Shown one piece after another: positions 13,239 to 24,584 of a DNA stretch of 64,000 nucleotides. The notes under the pieces are model-generated. The model made no database searches. It worked only from the letters and a program-made list of their open reading frames with translations, and was not told where the DNA came from. The stretch's first letter is position 1; the number at the start of each line of letters is the position of its first letter. This stretch comes from Oscarella lobularis (Eukaryota; Porifera; Homoscleromorpha; Homosclerophorida; Oscarellidae). The stretch is taken from positions 744,001 through 808,000 of the forward strand of contig NC_089192.1 of NCBI RefSeq assembly GCF_947507565.1, read 5' to 3'. A program made the position numbers and the translations under genes.

Positions 13239-13973
13239 CTACGCTAGCGAGGCCCGCTAGCGATCGACATAGAAACGGTCGCCGGAATGTTAAAAAAGTC
13301 GAAAAAACGTTGTAGCTTCGCTGAAATAGCTCCTGGAACGAAATTTTCTGAACAGATCGAAGTCTATTGCATTGACTGACAAGTTCAGTGCATTCGGAGC
13401 ACAGAAAACGTTGAGTTTTTGACTGCGGAACTAATTAGGGCGTTGGCATTAGTGACGTCATTATCGATATCGCTCAATAAGTTGTTAGTTGTCAGTGACG
13501 TCACGAGAACGTCATCAAAAGGGAGGAGATTGCGTAGGCGAGCATACGGGTATGGAGACACTTGCTCCTCAATAGTAGGCGTTCCCAAAAATTTTTGAAA
13601 AGGGACTATCGAGACCGTTCGTTTATTCGACGAAAACGGCGGTGTAATTAAATTAATCGTTTCCGGTGGGCGGCGAAAATTTTTCCATGTACTGTTGCTA
13701 TGCAGAAAACGCGATTTTGAAGATGGCAATTGTATTATCGAGGAGTGACCTACACGCCGTAGCGTCGAAGTCATTAAGGACAAAACCCCGTTTTTTTGGC
13801 ATATAGTAAGGGGGTACTACTCTCTGGAAATGACCCGAGTATCAGTACCGACCGCGAGCAGTCTTGATCAGTGGTAATACTGACGCTGCTCCGAATCCGT
13901 ACCGATAGACAGTGGAAAGAGTGCAGGCGTCTCTGGCTGTCCGCGTGCAATCGCTACGATTCTCGCGTGCAGC
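13239..13973. other. Gene-free region with an unconvincing minus-strand ORF
   Basis: A 132-codon minus-strand reading frame (13385-13783) has no recognisable family, no compositional signature of its neighbours and no evident splice context. It is recorded only as a possible decayed element. Confidence 0.25.
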
Positions 13974-14371
13974 TCGCGTCGTACGATCACGTATCATCGA
14001 CGATGGAGAGAAATGTGTTATGGGTGCGAATATCTCGCACGACGGGCCATCTCTCGCGTCGTACGATCACGTATCATCGACGATGGAGAGAAATCTGTTA
14101 TGGGTGCGGGTGTCTCGCACGACGGGCCCATCTCCGGATCTTCCGTCGCACACTGTGCTCACGCGAGTGGAGCGTGTCATCCCGCATCGAAGACGCAGGC
14201 CTCGTCGCCGACGTCTCGATGCAGGATAGTCAGAGCAAAGGCGGCAGAAAGCGTTTGATTCTCGCGTCGTACGATCACGTATCTTCGACGATGGAGAGTA
14301 ATGTGTTATGGGTGCGAGTGTCTCGCACGACGGGCGGATCTCTCGTGTCGTACGATCACGTATCATCGACG
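13974..14371 (+). repeat. 80-81 bp tandem repeat, about 3.5 dispersed units
   Basis: Units start at 13974, 14054, 14262 and 14343 with TCGCGTCGTACGATCACGTA, continue with ATCGACGATGGAGAG and end with TCTCGCACGACGGGC. Units 1-2 and 3-4 are adjacent at 80-81 bp spacing, with unrelated sequence between the pairs. The last unit is truncated where the minisatellite begins. Confidence 0.88.
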
Positions 14372-15990
14372 ATACTATACTACTGCAACTACTGCAACGA
14401 CTGCAACGACTGCAACTACTGCAACTACTACAACTACTGCAACGACTGAAACTACTGCAACTACTGCAACTACTACAACGACTGCAATGACTGCAACGAC
14501 TGAAACTACTGCAACTACTGCAATGACTGCAACGACTGCAACGACTGCAACTACTGCAACTACTGCAACTACTACAACGGCTGCAACGACTGCAACTACT
14601 GCAATGACTGCAACGACTGAAACTACTGCAACTACTGCAACTACTGCAACTGCTGCAACTACTGCAACTACTACAACTACTACAACTACTACTACAACTA
14701 CTGCAACTACTACAACTACTGCAACTACTGCAACTACTGCAACTACTACAACTACTGCAACTACTGCAATGACTGCAACGACTGAAACTACTGCAACGAC
14801 TGCAATGACTGCAACGACTGAAACTACTGCAATGACTGCAACGACTGAAACTACTGCAACTACTGCAACTACTACAACTACTGCAACTACTGCAATGACT
14901 GCAACTACTGCAACTACTGCAACGACTGCAATGACTGCAACGACTGAAACTACTGCAACTACTACAACTACTGCAACTACTGCAACTACTACAACGACTG
15001 CAACTACTGCAACGACTGTAATGACTGCAACTACTGCAACTACTGCAACTACTACAACTACTGCAACTACTGCAACTACTGCAATGACTGCAACGACTGA
15101 AACTACTGCAACTACTGCAACTACTACAACTACTGCAACGACTGCAATAACTGCAACGACTGAAACTACTGCAATGACTGCAACGACTGCAACTACTGCA
15201 ACTACTGCAACTACTGCAACTACTGCAACGACTGCAATGACTGCAACGACTGAAACTACTGCAATGACTGCAACGACTGAAGCTACTGCAACTACTGCAA
15301 CTACTACAACTACTGCAACTACTGCAACGACTGCAACTACTGCAACGACTGCAATGACTGCAACGACTGAAACTACTACAACTACTGCAACGACTGCAAC
15401 TACTACAACGACTGCAACGACTGCAACGACTGCAATGACTGCAACGACTGAAACTACTGCAACTACTGCAACTACTACAACTACTGCAACTACTGCAACT
15501 ACTGCAATGACTGCAACTACTGCAATGACTGCAACGACTGCAATGACTGCAACGACTGAAACTACTGCAATGACTGCAACGACTGAAGCTACTGCAACTA
15601 CTGCAACTACTACAACTACTGCAACGACTGCAACTACTACAACTACTGCAACTACTGCAACGACTGCAACTACTGCAACGACTGCAATGACTGCAACGAC
15701 GGAAACTACTACAACTACTGCAACGACTGCAACTACTACAACGACTGCAACGACTGCAACTACTGCAATGACTGCAACGACTGAAACTACTGCAACTACT
15801 GCAACTACTACAACTACTGCAACTACTGCAATGACTGCAACTACTGCAATGACTGCAACGACTGCAATGACTGCAACGACTGAAACTACTGCAACTACTA
15901 CAACTACTGCAACTACTGCAACGACTGCAATGACTGCAACGACTGAAACTACTGCAATGACTGCAACGACTGCAACTACTGCAACTACTG
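14372..15990. repeat. Minisatellite, 9-bp unit, about 180 copies
   Basis: The unit is ACTGCAACT with variants at a few positions (ACTGCAACG, ACTGCAATG, ACTGAAACT, ACTACAACT). Variants recur in blocks, giving a higher-order pattern. Because the unit is a multiple of three and almost stop-free, it opens very long frames on both strands (Thr/Ala-rich on plus; Cys/Ser-rich and Val/Ala-rich on minus). These are treated as by-products of the repeat, not genes. Confidence 0.95.
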
Positions 15991-16032
15991 TACTTATAGC
16001 GAAAAAGTACATACGGGACAGCGAAGCGAACC
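15989..16032 (+). repeat. Direct repeat copy 2 (44 bp)
   Basis: Second copy of the TGTACTTATAGCGA...GCGAAGCGAACC motif, differing from the first by one deletion and a substitution. It starts exactly where the minisatellite ends. Confidence 0.9.
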
Positions 16033-16260
16033 GTTTGCGTCAGAGCGAACCTCGCGAGGGCCCCTCGGAGAAACGAACCGAACGTAAACACGCTCGAAGG
16101 TTCGGCAGAGAGGTTCGCGGAGCAGGCGCGACGATCGGAGGCGGAACGGAAATAAGACGGACAAAGATCGGCGAGAAGGCGTGTCCATGTCGGAATCTTA
16201 GCGCGCGCTTAGTCCCTTAGCATCTTCTTTTGAGTATTTTTTAAGTAGAGATAGATCTGT

Positions 16261-19200
16261 TCACGATTGTTCGGCTATGGTTTTTTCTAATCCTGATTTG
16301 AATTCGGCGATGCGAGCGTCGAGCATCTCTTCCAATTCCTCATCCAACTCCTCATCGGTTTCTTCTCCATCGCCCTAAATTTTTCACTCCAAAAAAATTA
16401 ATCTTATAGCTCGTTTGCTTCTCTTACGCTACTTGATGAATCGACTTGGACAACGGGGATGCTGCATTCATCCTGACTAATAGCATCCTCAGTCAAAAGA
16501 GCACCAGCTTCAGTCGAACTATTGGCAACGTAAACACTTGTATCTGTTTGCTCTAACATTAGACAATCCAATCATCGTCTAAAATTTAATACCTTGGGCT
16601 GTCTCTACCGCTGAAGCAACCCCGTTGCCATCTCTTCGATTTTCAGTCACTTGTGAACGTTCTAGACTGGCAACGGTGGCCTGAAGAGACAGCACGTCCG
16701 ATTGTAATCGTTGATTTTGCTTCTGATAAACAACTCCTTAGTATGGTTAATTAATTAAATCTGAGCTTGTCTGTACCTCTAAGGTAGCTACAGTAGCACT
16801 TCGTATTGAAGCGTTGAGCTCTTCGACGCGAGTTCCCGCAACTTTTTCAGCCTAGTAAGACTGCTAAAGAACTACGCTTGGACGACGAGAAACGGCTTCA
16901 CATTCGCGACTTTAGCCGAGGTTCTGAGTCGCTGGTTCTCGAGCCTCAAGACGTCCAGTTGAGAATTCGCCAACTGAAGAATTCCGTGATATAATGAATT
17001 CATTTTAAAAATTCTATAGTCCTACTCGAAGTTCGTCGACCGTTTTGCCGTGCGCTATTCGCCTCATTTCGAGGTCTTTCTTCATTGAATCGCACTTTGC
17101 AAGTAGACTACTCAAAGCCTGCTTCCTACACAAAATTATTGTATCTAATAATTCCCACTTTTATACTAGGAATTACTTCGACGACAAAGTGCTCGTTAAT
17201 CTCGTTATTTTTTGAAGTGCGTCGTCGTTTTCTCGCTCCAATACGAACACCCTTTCTCGCAGCTAAATAGCGTAGATTCGGTAGGCCTCTAACTACCAAT
17301 TAAAAGTCGGCAAACTTGGGTCATTTCTTGGCTTTTCAGATCAGCAGTCATTTCCTCAAAAGACTCTCTATGATTATCCTTAACGAGACTATAACGATTT
17401 TATCTGTGGATTCAAGTATTCCCATACCACATTACTGGTCTGCCTTTTCATTGCAGAGATCTGCTTCTTATAACTCTCAATACTACGCACCCCAAATTTC
17501 AGTTAAATCAATTAAAAACTGATCATATTTATAAACTAACAGTTGAAGCTGATGCTTTAACTCTTTGATTAATTCCTTTTCTCTTTGATTAAGCATTCTG
17601 CATAGATAAAAATCGCTCGTGCGCGCAGATAGTCTGGCGAACGCACCTAACGGCTGACTGGGCCTGCACCAATTCCTCTCTAAGATGAATGTGAGTCGGA
17701 GAGCCGCTACGGCTCGTTCGACTCTCCGTCTCTTCAAAAGCTCTTTGCAGGAAAGTGATGGTTAATTTCTATTTTCTCAGGGAACTACTACCTTATCACT
17801 TCGGCCTTCAATTGAAGAGTCTCTCGTAGTCTAGATATTTCCTCTTCGTACTTGGCCTTAACTTTCTGTACAGCCTTATTTAGAAGAAAAAAGTATAATA
17901 TTAAGAACATCACGGGCTCGTTCTCAGTACGTTTTGCTGCCTCGTTTCGCGCGAATTCAACTGTCCATGAAGGTCCTCATTTTCGCTATTTAATTTCTAA
18001 GGACGTATATCTGACTGGATAGAAAGGAGTCTCGATCCCTACTTGCAACGTATCCTTTGCTCTCGCCAATTCAACGTGCAGACTCTCGCACTCACTACCA
18101 GTCTGATTCAACTTCGCTAGAGTCTCCTCCAAGGCGGATTTAAGTCTTGGATAAACTCAATCAAATGACAACTCAAAAGAAAACGGATACAGACCTGGAA
18201 ACGCTATCTTCGCTACTTAGAACATTATGTTCAGTAAGTTTCAACTAGAGTGCGTTGTCTTAGGGGATCTCCTATTATGAGATACGAATGGGGCTAATAC
18301 CTTCGCTGCCATTTGCGTTGCATAGGCGCTGTGCGTCTTTTCGATGTTGTCCTGTAGCTGTCTCTTTCGTTCCAAGTCCCGTTTGTACGTCTCATTGCAT
18401 TCCTATATGGGAAATCAGACGGATGGTTGCGTGTCTTTGGCTCCCCTCTCGCCTGGAGATAGGAACACTGGCTGAGAAGAGTTTCTATTTCTGATTGACT
18501 CTTCTGTAGCTGTTGATCGAGTCGTTCCTTTTCTTTGGCCCAAGTGAGCGATCTTCCGTGCAACTCCTATATATAAATTGGTTACGTGGCGTCCAGTTTT
18601 CTCATCAGGAAAGTAATTCACTTCAAAAGCTTTTCTCACGTGCTGCGTTTCTCTCTTGACTGAACTCAACTCAGATACGAGCTGTGAAAAGGAGATCACC
18701 GAAAATAAACCCATATTTAATTAAATTAGGCACCTTGTCCTTCTCCTTTTCTAAAGACTTTGTCTTCTTATCTTTCCGACCTTTAATCTTTTCATAACGA
18801 CACGAAAGACGATCCATCTATAGAGACAATGTCTATTTATTGACACTAGTATTGACACTACAGTACCTCTCCTTTGAGTGACTTCAGTTGTGAGTCATAT
18901 GCTCGACTCTTTTCACAATGAACCTCGCTTAGCTCGCCCAAATTCGAGTGCAATCGATCCGCCTTTGATATATGCAACGAGATATCATTTTCCTCTTTGC
19001 ATTCTTTTCCTCTTCCCACCTCGGCCGTTTTTCTCTCCAGCTGAGCGCGAGTGACGCGTAGCTCGTCTTCTCGACGCTCCAATTGCCGGCGAACGTCGCC
19101 CGTTCGCTTTTCCCATTCGGATCGTTTGTTTTCGAGGAGGAGATCGATTTGGCGCATGAGCTTCGGCAAAACGACGCTCGAATCGATCGCGATCGTTCGC

Positions 19201-19361
19201 GAATTGCGTACCTCTTGTATTTCGGGCTCGCACGAGCGCAAAAGAGACTCGCCGGCTCTAAGAAAAGTCGTTCGGATGCGCTAGGGATCGATATATCATC
19301 GAACTCCCCACCGTTTTCCCGCTTGTCGCTTGAATTCGCCGAGAAGCGACGACGGGTTCAT
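16261..19361 (-). CDS. CEP63 orthologue: CEP63/DEUP1-family centriole-duplication protein
   Basis: A many-exon coiled-coil gene. Exon 1 (19312-19361) starts MNPSSLLGEFKRQ; exon 2 (19212-19257) gives SLLRSCEPEIQE; the next continues LMRQIDLLLENKRSEWEKRT. This reproduces the CEP63 start FLTSCEAELQELMKQIDIM...KKSEWEGRT. A long run of heptad exons follows, separated by introns of about 50-60 nt. The last exon ends DARIAEFKSGLEKTIAEQS, corresponding to the conserved CEP63 C-terminus (LDAHIEELKRESEKT), the region known to bind CEP152. CEP63 recruits CEP152/PLK4 at the mother centriole. Internal exons were recognised by coiled-coil character only; not every boundary was resolved. CEP63 and its paralogue DEUP1 cannot be told apart here. 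Confidence 0.85.
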
Positions 19362-19620
19362 TTGGAAATGATTGCGGAGCGAGAAACGGCGACCAACTGT
19401 GACTGTCTGTCAAGTGGCGCGCGCGAGTACGCGTACAGCTGCGTCTCGATCGCGTAGTTCAAATAAAGCCTAAATATTTACTATAGTGAAAAAAAGTAAT
19501 TGGCCGAGCAGAAATCTGTCAATAAGACGATTTCAGCCGCTCTTCTCTTTCCATCTTTACTTTAATTCTCAGATACTACGCATATAAAATCATTAGCGAG
19601 TGGGCTTTATTTTCTGCATA

Positions 19621-20743
19621 CTATACCTCTTTTCTGCTCTCTATTGCCTGTCGTATCCACAGCAATTCCAACGCCAATTCCTCGCGACGTTTCTTCAGAC
19701 TAGTTCGATCGTATAAAGGAATTTCACTTTGACCCTGCTCGATTGCCACAGTTTGACTAGGATACGCCGTGGAAGCTTTTCTAGGCGACTTTGGAGTCAC
19801 TCTTCGCGTCCTTTTCTTACGAGAAGTCAACTTCGTTTGAACAGCTCGTTCTTCTTTCAGAGGAGCGGGAGCTTCTACGGGTTTTACCGTGGATACAGCA
19901 GACGTAAATGAACCCGAGAGCTGAGTAACATTAAAGAGAGATTCATCTTCATCAGATAAATCGTTCTCAGGTGGCGGTGGTGGTGGACTAACTTCAAGAG
20001 CGGTTTCTCGAATAGGAGAACTCGCTGTTGAACTGGCACTAAGTGCAGAACTAATAGAGTCGATTTCAACGCGTGGTTCTGCCGCAGGAATTTCAGGCAA
20101 TTGATCAGTCCATTCGTTTTCTGGCTCAGAGTCATTGTTGGACATCTGACTGTTCTCCTCAATCAAGGGTACCGTCCTACTGGTTCTATCTTCTTGTTGC
20201 TCATCTGATGGCACTGCTATTTCTCGAGCTAAAATCACTTCCTCGTCGCTGAGGCTACTGAGACAGCTCACAGACCCGCAACTAGATTCTCCCGCCTCTT
20301 CACCAATCTCCCCATTGCTATGACTACTACTACCGTTTGGATGAGGAGAATGAGTGAGCGCCGGAGTGTTTTCTACGTCAGACGAGTCGCTTTCGTCTCG
20401 AGTGCCTGCTTCTTCTAGACTCTTTGACGTCTCGACGACTTCTTCTACGATTTCGCTCGTTTCTGTTCCCTGAATCGATACAGGGCGATCTTCTGTGGTT
20501 CGAACGGTTGATTGGGTTCTCTTTTCGATAAAAATCGGCTTCGTTTGCGTTCTATTCCATTCGATCGCGCAGTCGTCGCCTTCGATTTCGCGCGCGATGC
20601 TCGTAAACGCTTCCCCGGCCTCGGCGATCTTCTTTCTTACGAGGAAACCTCTTAGTATAGCCTAAAGAACTTCTTGTTTCTGCACAGTTGCGATAGGAAG
20701 AGAGAAAACCCACTTGTAAACGAATCGCAACATCGGCGGCCAT
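19621..20743 (-). CDS. IQCC orthologue: IQ-domain protein IQCC
   Basis: Two exons (20714-20743 and 19621-20661) encode 356 residues. Exon 1 is MAADVAIRLQ; exon 2 opens with an IQ motif, AILRGFLVRKKI, followed by SIAREIEGDDCAIEW, matching human IQCC (RGFLVRRQF...IVREVEGDLGTLQW). The middle is low-complexity Ser/Glu/Pro. The end, LALELLWIRQAIESRKE, matches IQCC LAMELLWLQQAINSRKE. The IQ motif predicts calmodulin binding; the function of IQCC is poorly known. An AATAAA poly(A) signal lies just past the stop. The start codon is only 31 bp from that of archease on the other strand. Confidence 0.85.
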
Positions 20744-20774
20744 TTTGACGATAGAGTACGCTAAATTTGTAGAA
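20744..20774. promoter_or_regulatory. 31-bp divergent interval between IQCC and archease start codons
   Basis: Only 31 bp separate the two initiator ATGs. Any shared core promoter must overlap coding sequence, or the 5' UTRs are overlapping or near zero. No TATA box is visible. The promoter role is inferred from position only. Confidence 0.5.
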
Positions 20775-21814
20775 ATGGCGGAGAAAAGAGCCAAATCTGA
20801 AGACACCTCTAGCGCGAAGAGAGAAAAAGAAGACAAAACAGTCTCACAGGAGCAAAAATACGAGTGTAAGCGTTCATAAAGCTGTTCGAGCAAACGTCAA
20901 ACTATTTCCACCAGATCTCGATCACACAGCGGACGTGCAGTAGGAAAAAATAAGAATAACACGTATGCATTGTGCATAAATCTTTGTTCCTAGACTCCAC
21001 GCATGTATCCTTTCAGACAAAGAGCGTAGTGTACGTCCCCCCAAACAAACCTCCACACAAATCAAAATTTAGGAAACAAAAACATACCTTTCGAATTCGC
21101 GGTAGTTAGCAGGACTAGTATCCGCGTAGAAAATGCATCCGTTCTACATCCTTGACCCTATAAAAAAGGGGGTGACGACCTAAAGGAAGCTTTCGAACAG
21201 GTTCACTCGAAAGACTCCACCCTAGGAAGCGTATGCGCGAGCGTTGGCGTTTTGTTTAGTGCGGCGTTGCCATGTTTGGCTACATGACCGAGTTAGAGAC
21301 GGTCGAGGAAAGCCGAACAGATAGCATAGAGGCGGAAGGTGCGGTGGGAGGGAAGGAAAATGGGTTTGTCAACCGGTTTTTGGGATAGGAGATGATATGA
21401 TATCTCTGCTCTATCACTTTCTCGACGAATTTTTATTCCTATTCTGCGCGGAGCCCTATTTTATAATCAAGGTACGTACGTACGTACGAGCACGTGACTG
21501 GGTATAGTAAATTGTCTTGCTCTCGAAGAGAATTCGAATCACCGAATTCGACAAAATCAACTTTAAGATAAAGGCAGAAGGGTCAGTAGATACCGTAGCT
21601 TAGACAAAACGCCAACCTCTGTACTGGATCTTAGTTACGGCGAGACATTCGATCTGTCCAAGCATCCACAGGTCAGAACCAGAACTAAAACTACGTCTCC
21701 CCCGTCATTTGTACGTTATATCAGGGCACCGAAGTAAAAGCCATCACCTATTCCAATATGCAAATTTACGACGAAGAGGGACAGCACGAAGTGTACGTAA
21801 TAATTGACATCTAA
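20775..21814 (+). CDS. ZBTB8OS orthologue: Archease, activator of the tRNA-splicing ligase RTCB
   Basis: Nine exons (20775-20865, 20915-20939, 20994-21004, 21169-21200, 21260-21338, 21389-21471, 21529-21581, 21635-21671, 21725-21814) give 166 residues, the usual size, with all phases consistent. The metal-binding signature YLDHTADVQLHAWGD is spread over four exons, one only 11 nt. AMFGYM, LLYHFLDEFLF, GETFDLSKHPQGTEVKAIT and the terminal VYVIIDI are all family hallmarks. Archease promotes guanylylation of RTCB in tRNA and XBP1 mRNA ligation. The residues before YEYLDHTADV form a short lysine/glutamate-rich N-terminal extension, as in animals. A (GTAC)n run sits at the donor of intron 6. Confidence 0.95.
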
Positions 21815-22474
21815 TTTCGCGGTTTTGACTATCGCAAGTGTCGTGGACTATTGACCAGTTACTACTGCCTGCAACAGGACACGAATCTAAATGCAGTACG
21901 CGATTTTCGCACCCACTCCACGTCATTGTCCGGATTTACCGGAAGAATTTCAATTTTTTAAATCGACCCACGGTGCACTTTCACCGTCTAAAGTACAAAT
22001 TTGGGGGGTTTTTTTTTGAGGGAGAACGTAGCGTGTTTTGCGCGACTAATCTCCTATGGTTGTGGTGGCTTGGTGGCTTGGTGGCTTGCGGCTTGGAAAT
22101 TGATACATCCTGGACTGGTGTCTTTAGCAGAACTGTAAGTATGCACTCCGCCTTCCGCATTTAGACCACACCATCTGTCGTAATCCGAAACGTTGTTGAC
22201 GGTTTGGCCTTTCACTACACGAAATGTCTCGAGCGATCGGCTTTCCCGTACTGCACGCGCACCCAGTCCGAAACTCCCGTCCAGCCGTGACTCCGTAAAC
22301 GACATTGATTACACCGAAATTTCCATTCCGGGTACGCGTGGACCTAAAACACGGCACTTACCATATATGGCGAACAATTGGGTAAGGGGACGGAGCCCGG
22401 CGAGGGCCGTGCATAAAACCCCAGTATTCCCCAAGAGACGAGTCAGTTTAGTAGTCGACGTCGTACGCATAACG
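21815..22474. other. Intergenic region, nothing recognised
   Basis: Open frames on both strands look like noise. A local TGGCTTGG repeat occurs around 22069-22097. It presumably includes the archease 3' UTR and the promoter of the next gene. Confidence 0.5.
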
Positions 22475-22936
22475 ATGAAGCCTCAGTCTCTCATACAGAA
22501 GCCCGCCGCAATGACCCTCGCTCCCATCATGCTCATGCTTCTCATGGTGATCAGCGTCGCAACGAGCTACGTCGCCTTTTTCGCCGGCTACCTAAAGAAG
22601 CGTCCCTGTAAGTGCACCGAGCTAACGCGCACTTCGTCCCTCGTGACTGACGTTTCGTTTACCGCGAAGGCAAACTCGAATGCAAGTCGAATCGCTTACC
22701 GACGGTCAGCGGCGGTCTCGCCAAAAGTCAAGCGCTGCTGATGGTCGCGAAAATTGACGTCGCTCCCGCTGCAAGGCGTGGTGAGTTTCCGTCTCGGATA
22801 ACGTCTCCATTGCATCTCTAACGATGGAATGTTTTTTTTTCCCGCAGACACCACCGCGATAACGATGATGACGAGTCGTCGTCCCAATCGATCGTCGTGT
22901 TTTCTCGACGTGCCCTCGTGCGAAGTTCGTCGTTGA
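22475..22936 (+). CDS. Small single-pass membrane protein, unidentified
   Basis: Three exons fit in phase (22475-22607, 22670-22780, 22848-22936), all GT-AG with strong acceptors, encoding 110 residues. After a short polar N-terminus there is one hydrophobic helix (LAPIMLMLLMVISVATSYVA, about residues 15-38), then KKRPC and a cysteine-containing, basic tail ending SCEVRR. It could be a type II or signal-anchored protein. I do not recognise a family. The splice-phase agreement argues for a real gene, but there is no homology support. Confidence 0.5.
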
Positions 22937-23254
22937 GAGAAGAAGAAATCACGCGAAGAAAAGTCAACAGAATAGGCTACTCCCTTTTCCTGATATCTGA
23001 CCTCCGTGAGGCGATGGAATCAACCGGAAACAATCCCAAACTCGCCACGGCGATCGATCGAATTTGAATTTGATACAGCACCTTATGGTTTTGCTGTTTG
23101 TAAGCCCCATGGGCGCGAGACGTTGCAGTACTGTACTACTGCGTTGTGTTAGAACAAAAACAATCCTCGTTTTTTTTTTCTCTCTCTTTGTTGTTTTTTC
23201 GTCTTGGACACTATAGACTAGTAGTACCAAAAAAAACAATTCATTGTACCTGTC
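22937..23254. other. Convergent 3' region, nothing recognised
   Basis: Lies between the stop codons of the small membrane-protein gene and HACD. AT-rich with poly-T; no coding signal. Confidence 0.5.
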
Positions 23255-24139
23255 TCAATCCTTCTTGTCTACGTTTCCTCCTCCTCCTATGATCTTTCGT
23301 CTCTGCTTGAGCATGTGACCGTAGAGCTGGGGAAACACGGGCACGTAGAGAAGTACGGCGACGCAGAGAAACGTGAAGAAGTCGAAGCTGATGTTCCACT
23401 TGTTGGGAAGTCGATAGGAAAATATTCCCGTTTCCTGTGCTATAGGCATCATATTGCCTATAAGCAACAGCTCGCCCTTTCAAAGCAAATCCTCGCGTAT
23501 AAATAAATAAATCTATGTTTTTCTTACAGCAACTCCTGTTGGGTAGAGTACGATAAAAAAGGTGTATCGGCACCAGGTTAGGATATAAGGAGTCCGATGG
23601 ATGATGTTGAAAAAGTAGAAAGAATAGCGTATTATTTCACTGATGGTCCAGGCGAGCACCATCATAGCAAAACCGTAATGACTTTGAATTTTCTACGTAC
23701 AAAATAATAAAAATATTATTTTTGAATGTGGTTGATTTCTCACTGGGCCTCCGGCACTGGCAACGAACCAGAGAAGAGTCTCTCGCGAGAAAACTTGAAA
23801 AAACGTTAGCATGACGCCTGATCGTACTAGACCGAGCATTGCATGGAGTATCTAGAGATGTGCATTCGAGAGGCGAGGTCTTTTTCGTGCTGAAACACTG
23901 TACTTCGAGAACAGCGAGCGTTTGCGAGACTTTCAAAGGTTGCTCGACGGCGCTGTATAGATCGTTGTAGAATTCCTTGAGCGAGGGGCTCGAAGCGTAA
24001 TGGAGGAGGCCCCGGTAAAGAACGAAGGTCCATCTAGACGAAGAATGTACTAAAAATAGTCGGAAGAAGCAGCAGTACTGTACCCCAGCACTAGAAACCC
24101 GTTGTAAGCGAGCAAGTACACCTTCGCCGCTGCAGACAT
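23255..24139 (-). CDS. HACD1/2 orthologue: Very-long-chain 3-hydroxyacyl-CoA dehydratase (HACD/PTPLA family)
   Basis: Multi-exon gene starting MSAAAKVYLLAYNGFLVLGYS, the first membrane helix of the family. A middle exon reads EIIRYSFYFFN...PYILTWCRYTFFIVLYP, carrying the conserved Tyr and Glu implicated in catalysis. The last exon has SYRLPNKWNISFDF and LYVPVFPQLYGHMLKQRRK. The enzyme removes water from 3-hydroxyacyl-CoA in the ER fatty-acid elongation cycle. The C-terminus ends KKD. Size and helix order agree with HACD1/2 rather than the longer HACD3 with its CS domain. Exact internal exon ends were not all fixed. Confidence 0.92.
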
Positions 24140-24584
24140 CTTTGTTAGCGCGCGAGTGTACATGACATCGCGTGCACTGCCAATTAAAAATTCAAATGTT
24201 GTTGTTTCATACACAACAACTCCTGGATAACGTGTTTGTTGCAGCATTGCGGAAATATCATTACTTGCTTTCAAAAATGTGTGCTTTCGTCAGTTTCGTG
24301 GTCTTTCTCTAAACCCCAGCCATCTACGCGGGTAATACGTGTCATTGCGTGGGCAAATCAAGGAGGTGTAGGAGAAGGTTTCTATGATAACGCTGATAAA
24401 ATCTTTTCTTGCATCATTACACTTTCAAAGGCTCTGCACTCTACTGAGTTCTCGATTGATCTCACTAGCTGTCTGCGCCAATTCAGGACCTCAAAAAGTA
24501 AAGCCGATTATATGGCCGACTACTATACCGCACGTTGCACGTTGTAGTGAGCGATGCCGAGTCGACGCCACCTCCCGTTCCTAG
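24140..24584. other. Divergent intergenic region, contains the missing first exon of the next gene
   Basis: Shared upstream region of HACD (minus) and the unidentified plus-strand gene. The latter needs a start codon here, since its first visible exon begins at an acceptor (24582-24584) and has no upstream ATG in frame. No candidate first exon was convincing. Confidence 0.45.

Noticed and set aside
13385-13783. 132-codon minus-strand frame in the gene-free block
   Set aside because: No family, no splice context and low-complexity Ser/Thr/Asn composition; consistent with chance or a decayed element.
13974-14371. CRISPR-like array in the 81-bp repeats
   Set aside because: The repeats are adjacent, without regular unique spacers, and the genome is animal.
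14067-16220. Very long reading frames (674 codons minus, 639 codons plus, 545 codons minus) across the minisatellite
   Set aside because: They overlap on both strands, consist almost entirely of the 9-bp repeat, and exist only because the unit is a stop-free multiple of three.
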